A stretch of 64,000 bases of DNA, taken from assembly GCA_910579285.1 (NCBI GenBank), contig CAJTTT010000005.1:1-64000 (forward strand). Direction: 5' to 3'. The first letter of the stretch is position 1; every line of letters starts with the position of its first letter. Shown here piece by piece: positions 1 to 6,134 of this stretch. Under the pieces are notes generated by a model. The model had not been told where the DNA came from, ran no database searches, and saw only the letters and a program-made list of their open reading frames with translations. The DNA comes from an uncultured Lachnospiraceae bacterium. Lineage in GTDB: Bacteria; Bacillota; Clostridia; Lachnospirales; Lachnospiraceae. The position numbers and the translations under genes are program-made.

Positions 1-93
1 GCCAGCGTATCATCTAATCGACAAATTTTCACACTAACCTCCATGATTTCGCTTTGCGAAATCTCAAAATCCACGGACGAACAAGTTCGTCCC
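1..93. repeat. Two perfect small hairpins downstream of recU
   Basis: No gene is visible here. Two perfect inverted repeats stand out: GATTTCGC/GCGAAATC (45-52 with 56-63, three-base loop TTT) and GGACGAAC/GTTCGTCC (75-82 with 85-92, two-base loop). On the minus strand they follow the two-hairpin element at 94-210, so any transcript leaving recU would carry five hairpins in about 165 nt. Neither has a clear T-run that would make it a classical terminator. The window ends too soon to see the next gene. Confidence 0.55.
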
Positions 94-210
94 AGATAAT
101 GCCCGTATTTTGGGCATTCTCCTGTGTGAGAAAAGTCTGCAAAGCAGACTTTTAGTACTTCTCCGCGAAACAGCCTCTGCTGTGAGCGGCTAGAAGTACT
201 TCTCACACTA
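94..210 (-). repeat. Two-hairpin 3'-UTR element, copy B1
   Basis: Copy 1 of a dispersed structured element, read on the minus strand. It begins with the recU stop codon TAG (208-210). The long outer stem is TCTCACAC (201-208) with GTGTGAGA (124-131). Inside is AGTACTTCT/AGAAGTACT with CCGC/GCGG closing a CAGC/GCTG tip. The second hairpin is AATGCCC/GGGCATT (98-104, 112-118). This copy alone carries an extra small hairpin AGTCTGC/GCAGACT (134-140, 144-150) in the long arm. Where its stems differ from copies B2 and B3, the partner bases change too. Confidence 0.8.
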
Positions 211-744
211 CTCCACCCGGTCCTCCAGATCCTTCTGAAGCATGTCCAGATAAGGCACGAGAATCCCGTGCTTTTTCGGAAGCACATATTCCGGGTTCAA
301 CTCGTCAAAACGGAAGCTTTTTCTTCCGCCTTCCTTCGCCCGATCCCAGAAATAACGAAGCATTTCGTAGGGCAGATAATAAAAGAGATCCTTGTGGGAG
401 TAATAGATCAGAAAGAACGCAATCCCTTTCTGTTTCTCGAACTTTCCCATAAATTCCACCTGATGCTCATGGATATTCTGGAGCGCGAAGGTGTCGACCG
501 CGCATTCCTTGGCGTCAAAGCAGACGGGAATCCCCTGCACCGCGCCGATGTAGTCCACCGTGCTCTTCTGGTCAAAGTAAGCCAGCGTGATATGGCGGCT
601 GTCCTTGTCGATATTGATCGGGGTAATGGGCGTGGGCACTTTCTGAATCAGCGCAAGCCCGTTTTCCAGATATTTTTCATTGGTACGATTGATCAGATCC
701 TCCAAAGTGGAGCCGCGCAGTCCGCGGGAGTTCCATGTCGCCAT
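208..744 (-). CDS. recU: Holliday junction resolvase RecU
   Basis: RecU cuts Holliday junctions in Gram-positive bacteria during recombinational repair and chromosome segregation. The 178-residue protein keeps the family core. Asp64 in STVDYIG, then Asp77 and Lys79 in FDAKE, have the same spacing as the metal-binding D-(D/E)-x-K residues known from Bacillus RecU. The start ATG has GAGGA five bases upstream. A strong sigma-A promoter (816-844) and a LexA-like box (845-856) lie in front, so the gene probably has its own SOS-linked transcript. It is somewhat shorter than the Bacillus protein of about 200 residues. The usual neighbour, a class A penicillin-binding protein, is not within the window. 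Its TAG stop is the first triplet of repeat B1. Confidence 0.93.
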   Translation of the reverse strand: MATWNSRGLRGSTLEDLINRTNEKYLENGLALIQKVPTPITPINIDKDSRHITLAYFDQKSTVDYIGAVQGIPVCFDAKECAVDTFALQNIHEHQVEFMGKFEKQKGIAFFLIYYSHKDLFYYLPYEMLRYFWDRAKEGGRKSFRFDELNPEYVLPKKHGILVPYLDMLQKDLEDRVE

Positions 745-815
745 CGCAGTCCTCGTTCCGAAAAGTTTCTTTGCTTCAGAGCGGTAACAGATCCTTACAG
801 CTCCGCTTCTTTCCT

Positions 816-844
816 ATTATACTCCCGCATGAAGAAATTGGCAA
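816..844 (-). promoter_or_regulatory. Sigma-A promoter of recU
   Basis: On the minus strand TTGCCA (839-844) and TATAAT (816-821) are separated by exactly 17 bases, a near-consensus vegetative promoter. Transcription would start near 809 and give a leader of about 65 nt before the recU ATG at 744. Confidence 0.75.
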
Positions 845-856
845 GAACAAATGTTC
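845..856. promoter_or_regulatory. Candidate LexA (SOS) box before recU
   Basis: GAACAAATGTTC fits the core of the Gram-positive LexA site (GAAC-RNRY-GTTY) at every position. It abuts the -35 hexamer of the recU promoter and begins three bases inside the tail of the upstream gene's 3' flank, so a bound repressor would block RNA polymerase. The flanking bases (A and T) differ from the most common CG flanks. Confidence 0.65.
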
Positions 857-859
857 TAT

Positions 860-1924
860 TTAGGTAATATGTGAGACACGCCCAAAAATATCCGGCAGTT
901 CACAAAAAAAGGTGCGCCCGCTCAAATCTGTAAAGGGTTCGTCAAGTGACGGAAAAACCACCTTGCAGGCATGTAAAAGCTGCGACTGTACGCCGAATTG
1001 TTGTCGGTATCTTTCGTTCCATGCCCTGTCTCCGTACTTATAATCCCCCAGCAGCGGGTGGCCGATACCGGCCAGATGAGCACGGATCTGATGGGGCTTT
1101 CCCGTAATCAGCTCCACCTCCAACAGTGTCTTGTCATCCTCCATTCTGAGCGGCCGATACCTTGTCTGAATGTAGGAGCCGTCGTTTGGAACAGACTGTA
1201 TCATCACTTTGTTTCTCTTCTCATCCTTGCACAGATACCCCTCGATCAACTGCTCCTGCTCGACAGGCCCCTTCACATAGAGCTGATAATACTTGTGAAG
1301 TGTCCGATCCTTCAAAAGCCCGCCAAGAAGCTGTGCTCCCCTGAGGGTTTTGGCACAGAGCACCATGCCGCTTGTATTGCGGTCAAGCCGGTTACAGACG
1401 GAGGGTTTATAGAAAGAAAGATCTGCCTCACGCAGTTCTTTCTTCTCGAGAAGATAACCGATCAGCCATTCATTTAAGGAAAGATCCGTCTTCTCCGCTT
1501 TCTGGGACAGGATGCCGGCAGGCTTGTCCGCAATCAGCATGTGGTCATTTTCATAGATCACCCGAATGTTTGAAAACTGTCGGTAAGCTTTGCCATATTC
1601 CTGACACTTAGGCATCTCTGTTTCTGGCTGTAAGGCCAAGCCGGCTTCCGGCTTTGCTCCCTGTCCTTGGCAGTAACTGTTGTGGGCAGATTGTTCAGTC
1701 AGCTTTCCCATGAATTTATCCAGCGTTTCCTGTGCGAAGAAAATCTTTACACAGTCTCCGACGGCAGTCTTTTCACTCCCGTCCGCCTTCTTATCATTCA
1801 GGGTGATATTCTTTTTTCGCAGCATTTTATAGAGAAAACCGCTGCCTGCATTTGGCAGGATCCTGTGCAGATACTTGTCGAACCGCTGTCCGGCTTCTCT
1901 GTCCGTAATGATTGTCTGATACAT
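860..1924 (-). CDS. RluA-family pseudouridine synthase
   Basis: This enzyme isomerises uridine to pseudouridine in RNA, probably in 23S rRNA. The first 65 residues look like an S4-type RNA-binding domain. The catalytic domain starts near residue 120 and carries NRLDRNTSG with the catalytic Asp181; the usual first residue of this motif is His, here Asn. A stretch at about 75-115 between the two domains is low in recognisable structure. The 354-residue length fits RluC/RluD-type enzymes. The ATG follows AGGAGAG by seven bases. It is the last gene of a run after the short-chain dehydrogenase and a membrane protein. Which uridine it modifies cannot be told from sequence alone. Confidence 0.9.
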   Translation of the reverse strand: MYQTIITDREAGQRFDKYLHRILPNAGSGFLYKMLRKKNITLNDKKADGSEKTAVGDCVKIFFAQETLDKFMGKLTEQSAHNSYCQGQGAKPEAGLALQPETEMPKCQEYGKAYRQFSNIRVIYENDHMLIADKPAGILSQKAEKTDLSLNEWLIGYLLEKKELREADLSFYKPSVCNRLDRNTSGMVLCAKTLRGAQLLGGLLKDRTLHKYYQLYVKGPVEQEQLIEGYLCKDEKRNKVMIQSVPNDGSYIQTRYRPLRMEDDKTLLEVELITGKPHQIRAHLAGIGHPLLGDYKYGDRAWNERYRQQFGVQSQLLHACKVVFPSLDEPFTDLSGRTFFCELPDIFGRVSHIT

Positions 1925-1948
1925 CGCGACTCTCCTGGTTCTTAAACG

Positions 1949-2005
1949 GCCGCATCCGCTCGGACTGCAGTGATCAGCACTGCCCGCGAACGGAACATAT
2001 GCGGC
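1949..2005 (-). repeat. Three-tier hairpin between membrane protein and Rlu gene
   Basis: Directly after the TAA stop of the gene at 2006 the minus strand folds in three nested stems: GCCGCAT with ATGCGGC, CCGTTCG with CGAGCGG (one G-T pair), and GCAGTG with CACTGC around a five-base loop. Only three T residues follow, so it is a weak terminator at best. It may cap the upstream mRNA or attenuate the pseudouridine synthase gene. Confidence 0.6.
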
Positions 2006-2581
2006 TTAAATGGAAATGGTGTGCAGCAGGCTGATAATTTCCTCCCGCGCCTTGTGATCTTCCACCTGCATATTTAACAACCGACTCAGTCGGTCAATAT
2101 ATGTATTCTCCTGAGAAAAGATGTTAACCGTCACATGTTTGATTCCTTCCTGCACAAGCATCTGCGAAAGATGTTTTTCCGCTTCAGAACAGCTGCAGGA
2201 CGGATTCTCCGTGATCCCGCAGAGCATACTGCCCTTCAGGACCATATGACTTATGGGATAGTTTTTCTGGTAGGAAGTAAAATACAGATCATAAAAGACT
2301 GTCATGGTGTCATCCCCGAAGGCGGATACTTTTTTATGCAGCGCGCTGCTGCAGCCTTTTGCCCGCAGAAAGAGAATCATGTTTACCGTGCTCTTGCAGG
2401 CGGGCAGACATAGCAGAATCGCCACGATGGTCAACAGATTTTTATTGGTTTTCGTTAACAGGATGCCAGCGGCATAAAAACTGCCGGAAATCAGAAAAAG
2501 AAGCAGGGTTCGGAGTGCAGTGACTTTTTTTCGATTTTCCAGATAGCCGAACGCTCCTTTTGGCACAAGTAATTTTTTCAT
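2006..2581 (-). CDS. Two-TM membrane protein of unknown function
   Basis: I do not recognise this 191-residue protein. Two hydrophobic helices (about residues 24-42 and 47-72) follow a short basic N-terminus. The remainder is a soluble domain with a Cys-Ser-Cys-Ser run near residue 130 and no known catalytic motif. A topology with both ends in the cytoplasm is likely. It lies 32 bases behind the short-chain dehydrogenase on the same strand and is probably cotranscribed with it. The ribosome site is weak (GGAATGG about ten bases before ATG). Confidence 0.75.
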   Translation of the reverse strand: MKKLLVPKGAFGYLENRKKVTALRTLLLFLISGSFYAAGILLTKTNKNLLTIVAILLCLPACKSTVNMILFLRAKGCSSALHKKVSAFGDDTMTVFYDLYFTSYQKNYPISHMVLKGSMLCGITENPSCSCSEAEKHLSQMLVQEGIKHVTVNIFSQENTYIDRLSRLLNMQVEDHKAREEIISLLHTISI

Positions 2582-2613
2582 TGTATTTATCCATTCCTTT
2601 ATTCAGTATCGTA

Positions 2614-3402
2614 TCAACTTCTTCCGCCGATATCGGCGCTGTCCGCCTGTGGACGGAAACATTTCAGCAGGATATTCTGTATGCCCTGGGTTGACAGGTA
2701 CAGAAGTTTTATGGGAAGTCCGCAGACGGAAACGCCTTTTCCCATGTTACAGTCGTCTATTGCTTTTTTTACCACACAGGAAGTTTTGACCATCGTCAGC
2801 TTTTTTAACGGGTTCATCTTTGAGACATCCCCGTAGGCACTGACGAGAAAAGGCGTGTTGACCGGCCCTGGGCAGACCGCTGTCACCGTGATCCCTCTTC
2901 CTCTCAGCTCCTGCTCCAGCGCCCGGCTTAAAGAGTATACATAGGCCTTCGAGGCTGCATAGACCGCAAACGCTGCCTGGGGAACGAAAGCGGCTCCCGA
3001 TGAAACCTGTAACAGTTTGCTGCCCTTTCGCATATAGGGCAGGCAGAGCATGGTCATGCGGGTCAGTGCAACAATATTTAACTGTATCATGGCTTCTATT
3101 TCTTCTCTGCTCTGTCTGGCAAAGGGCATGTGAATGCCCACTCCCGCACAGTTTACCAGCACTGTGATTTTCGGGTTCTGGATGGACAGCACCTCCTCAA
3201 ACTGTTTTAAGGACGCCTCGTCTGTCAGATCGATGGCAATCACCCGGGTTTTGATGCGCATGGACGCCGCCAGCGTTTCCATCGGCTCCTTACTGCGGGC
3301 AAGAAACCATATCTCGTCCGTTTTACCGAGACAGCCGTCCAGCTGTCTTGCAAATTCCATCCCCATGCCGGATGATGCGCCTGTGATAATAGCGATATTC
3401 AT
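2614..3402 (-). CDS. Short-chain dehydrogenase/reductase (SDR)
   Basis: A 262-residue classical SDR with a Rossmann fold. The cofactor loop is TGASSGMG near residue 8, a structural NCAG lies near residue 86, and the catalytic set includes the Ser in VSSGAAF and YAASK near residue 150. The loop suggests NADP(H) or NAD(H) but does not settle it. The C-terminal part after PGPVNTPF is hydrophobic, as in the DltE/YqjQ-like branch that acts on lipid or ketone substrates. The substrate is unknown. AGGAGAG lies nine bases before the ATG. It is the first gene of a probable three-gene run. Confidence 0.88.
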   Translation of the reverse strand: MNIAIITGASSGMGMEFARQLDGCLGKTDEIWFLARSKEPMETLAASMRIKTRVIAIDLTDEASLKQFEEVLSIQNPKITVLVNCAGVGIHMPFARQSREEIEAMIQLNIVALTRMTMLCLPYMRKGSKLLQVSSGAAFVPQAAFAVYAASKAYVYSLSRALEQELRGRGITVTAVCPGPVNTPFLVSAYGDVSKMNPLKKLTMVKTSCVVKKAIDDCNMGKGVSVCGLPIKLLYLSTQGIQNILLKCFRPQADSADIGGRS

Positions 3403-3595
3403 ATGCTGCCGCTCTCCTGTTTGCTTTTCATGGCATAGCAGATTGGTGCTAAGCTTATGTTTTAGTGTACCACTTTTATCTCTCGTCCGTAAACAATTAC
3501 TTTTTGACGGGTACTGAGCGTACGGCGAAGAAAAAATATTATTGTTTTTTCACAAAACTTGATATTAAAACCTATTATTTTTAGTAAAACTGTTG

Positions 3596-3625
3596 TATAA
3601 TTTTGGTAGATTGTAAAAAGGAGGA
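3596..3625 (+). promoter_or_regulatory. -10 box and ribosome site of glgC
   Basis: A perfect TATAAT (3596-3601) lies in AT-rich DNA. The -35 region 17 bases further up is poor, so the promoter may need an activator. AAAGGAGGA (3617-3625) sits seven bases before the ATG at 3633. That fixes the start and rules out the upstream in-frame TTG, which overlaps the -10 box. Confidence 0.5.
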
Positions 3626-3632
3626 AAGCAAT

Positions 3633-4841
3633 ATGGCAAAAGAAATGATTGCAATGCTTCTTGCCGGCGGACAGGGTTCCCGACTGTACACGCTCACGGA
3701 GAAGCTTGCAAAACCGGCAGTTCCATTCGGCGGCAAATACCGCATTATTGATTTTCCGCTGTCTAACTGCGTCAATTCAGGCATTGATACGGTAGGCATC
3801 CTGACCCAGTATCAGCCGCTTGTACTGAATGAGTATATCGGTAACGGACAGCCGTGGGATCTCGACCGTCTCTACGGAGGTGTTCATGTACTGCCGCCCT
3901 ACCAGAAATCTGGCGGCTCTGACTGGTATAAGGGAACCGCGAATGCGATTTACCAGAATATATCTTTTATCGAGCGTTATGATCCGAAATATGTCATTAT
4001 TCTTTCCGGCGACCAGATCTGCAAACAGGATTACAGTGATTTTCTGGAATTCCACAAGGCAAAAAATGCCGAGTTCAGCGTTGCCGTCATGGAAGTGCCG
4101 TGGGAGGAAGCGCCCCGCTTTGGCCTGATGGTAGCGGATGAGAACGACAGGATCACAGAGTTTCAGGAGAAGCCTAAGAATCCGAAGTCCAATCTGGCTT
4201 CTATGGGCATCTATATCTTTAACTGGGATATCCTGAAAAAATATCTGGAGGAGGATGAGGCTGATCCGAACTCTGAAAATGACTTTGGAAACAACATCAT
4301 CCCCAATCTGCTGCGCGACAACAGACAGATGTACGCTTACCACTTCAGCGGATACTGGAAGGACGTGGGAACCATCCACTCTCTGTGGGAAGCGAATATG
4401 GAGGTACTGGACGCCGAGAGCAGCGGAATTAACCTTTCCGACGAGAGCTGGAAGATTCACAGCCGCAACGTCGGTATGACGGGGCACAAGATCAGTGCGG
4501 GCGCGGAAGTGGTGAACACGATGGTTTCCGATGGCTGCCGCATCAAAGGAAACGTGAAGCATTCCATTCTCTTTGCAGGCGTAAAGGTGGACGCGGATGC
4601 GGTTGTTGAGGATGCGGTCATCATGGGCGGCACGACAATCAAATCCGGCGCAGTGGTAAAACACTGTATCGTTGCAGAGAATGTGACGATCTGCGAAAAT
4701 GCCGTTGTGGGCGCAATGCCCTCCGGCGATGAGGACGGCGTTGCGACGGTAGGTTCCGGCCTTACCATCGGTGAGAACGCGGTTGTCGGTCCGAATGCGA
4801 TCGTAAAAAATGATATGAAAGGTGGCGAAGAACAATGGTAA
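3633..4841 (+). CDS. glgC: Glucose-1-phosphate adenylyltransferase, catalytic subunit
   Basis: GlgC makes ADP-glucose from ATP and glucose-1-phosphate, the committed step of bacterial glycogen synthesis. The 402-residue protein has the nucleotide loop LAGGQGSRLYTLT (residues 10-22), KPAVPFGG, and the catalytic Asp127 in ILSGDQICKQDY. A left-handed beta-helix of hexapeptide repeats fills the last 110 residues. The gene overlaps glgD by seven bases (ATGGTAA), so the subunits are probably made in a fixed ratio. In Firmicutes GlgC and GlgD form a mixed tetramer with GlgC as the active partner. No other glg gene is in the window. Confidence 0.95.
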   Translation: MAKEMIAMLLAGGQGSRLYTLTEKLAKPAVPFGGKYRIIDFPLSNCVNSGIDTVGILTQYQPLVLNEYIGNGQPWDLDRLYGGVHVLPPYQKSGGSDWYKGTANAIYQNISFIERYDPKYVIILSGDQICKQDYSDFLEFHKAKNAEFSVAVMEVPWEEAPRFGLMVADENDRITEFQEKPKNPKSNLASMGIYIFNWDILKKYLEEDEADPNSENDFGNNIIPNLLRDNRQMYAYHFSGYWKDVGTIHSLWEANMEVLDAESSGINLSDESWKIHSRNVGMTGHKISAGAEVVNTMVSDGCRIKGNVKHSILFAGVKVDADAVVEDAVIMGGTTIKSGAVVKHCIVAENVTICENAVVGAMPSGDEDGVATVGSGLTIGENAVVGPNAIVKNDMKGGEEQW

Positions 4842-5977
4842 AATCAAATACAAGTGCACTCGGGATCATTTTCCCAAACAGTTATGACGCGCTGGTTCCT
4901 GAGCTGGTGAATGTGCGTTTGATGGCTTCCATTCCCTTTGCCAGCCGTTACCGCATCATTGACTTTATTTTATCCGGCATGACGCATTCCGGCATCGGAA
5001 ACATTTCCGTGATCGTGAACAAAAACTATCATTCTCTGATGGATCATCTCGGCTCCGGCCGCGAGTGGGACCTTGTCCGCAAAAACGGCGGCTTACATAT
5101 CTTCCCTCCCTTTGCGGAAAAAGAGGCGAAGCCTTATGTCGGGCGTGCCAGCGCACTGGCAAATATTCTTGACTTCCTGCGGGATTCGAAGGAAAAGTAC
5201 ATCATCATGTCGGACACCAATATGGTGGTAAATTTTGACTTCCATGCCATGCTGCAGGATCATATCGAGAACGAGGCGGATATGACGCTCGCCTACTGTG
5301 AACAGCCGATTCCGAGCGGATTTATCAATGCCAAAAATGACGGAAGAAGTTTTTATTATACCTTTGATCTGGAAAGCGATCAGCTCAAAAAGATTTACAT
5401 CAATTCCAAGGAGGACGGCGTCAAGAATCTCTCCATGAATATCTTTATTATCAACCGTGATCTTCTGGTGGAGATGGTGGATAACGCGCTGGTGCGGGGA
5501 CAGGAATTCTTTATGAGAGACGTGCTGATCCCGCAGATCAACAAGCTGAATGTGAGAGGCTACAAATACACCGGCTATGTAGGGTTCATTGCGGATATGA
5601 AGAGCTATTTCGACGAGAACATGAAGCTTCTGGATGACTATAATCTGGATGCACTCTTCTCCGGCTCTCCCGTCTACACAAAGATCAGAGGAGATCACCC
5701 GACCCACTACATCAACGGCTCCAAGGCACAGAACGTGATGGTGGCTTCCGGCTGTATCATTGAGGGAGAAGTGGAAAACAGCGTGATATTCCGCGGCGTT
5801 AAGATTGCCAAGGGCGCCACAGTGAAAAATTGTATTCTTATGCAGGATACTGTGGTGGAGGCAGGTGCGAATATTGAATATCTCATCACGGACAAGGATG
5901 TGAAAATTTCCGCCGGAAAAGAGATGAAGGGCACTGACACCTTCCCGGTTTATATCGGGAAATTCCAGACAGTTTAA
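4835..5977 (+). CDS. glgD: Glucose-1-phosphate adenylyltransferase, non-catalytic subunit GlgD
   Basis: GlgD is a paralogue of GlgC that modulates the ADP-glucose pyrophosphorylase. The 380-residue protein keeps the fold (SRYRIIDF, VGFIADM, C-terminal beta-helix). It has lost the N-terminal GGxGxRL nucleotide loop, which here reads FPNSYDALVPEL. The catalytic Asp of GlgC (SGDQ) is replaced by Thr128 when the two are lined up (SDTN). This supports a regulatory rather than catalytic role. The start overlaps the end of glgC and GGTGG precedes the ATG by about nine bases. Transcription may stop at the shared terminator at 6094-6125. Confidence 0.92.
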   Translation: MVKSNTSALGIIFPNSYDALVPELVNVRLMASIPFASRYRIIDFILSGMTHSGIGNISVIVNKNYHSLMDHLGSGREWDLVRKNGGLHIFPPFAEKEAKPYVGRASALANILDFLRDSKEKYIIMSDTNMVVNFDFHAMLQDHIENEADMTLAYCEQPIPSGFINAKNDGRSFYYTFDLESDQLKKIYINSKEDGVKNLSMNIFIINRDLLVEMVDNALVRGQEFFMRDVLIPQINKLNVRGYKYTGYVGFIADMKSYFDENMKLLDDYNLDALFSGSPVYTKIRGDHPTHYINGSKAQNVMVASGCIIEGEVENSVIFRGVKIAKGATVKNCILMQDTVVEAGANIEYLITDKDVKISAGKEMKGTDTFPVYIGKFQTV

Positions 5978-5980
5978 CAA

Positions 5981-6084
5981 ATCGTCGCCAGACAGCGACG
6001 ATTCAGAGAATGCTTCGCATTCTCCCTAAATGGTTTGCGCTGTCACAATTTCCTGTAAAATAAAAAATCGTCGCCAGACAGCGA
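5981..6084 (+). repeat. Double-hairpin repeat, copy A1 plus an 18-nt partial
   Basis: Three bases after the glgD stop begin two perfect hairpins: ATCGTCGC/GCGACGAT (5981-5988, 5995-6002) and GAGAATGC/GCATTCTC (6006-6013, 6017-6024). The block to about 6060 closely matches 11486-11560. The first 18 bases are repeated exactly at 6067-6084. It resembles the intergenic repeat families of other bacteria, but I cannot name it. Confidence 0.75.
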
Positions 6085-6093
6085 ACATTAAAA

Positions 6094-6125
6094 AGTCCCG
6101 CGGATGATTCCGAATCTGCGGGACT
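6094..6125. terminator. Bidirectional terminator between glgD and ygiQ
   Basis: A 12-bp stem, AGTCCCGCGGAT with ATCTGCGGGACT (one G-T pair), lies between converging genes. It is flanked by A-rich sequence on the left and TTTCTTTG on the right, so it could stop transcripts from both sides. Confidence 0.75.
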
Positions 6126-6134
6126 TTCTTTGCG

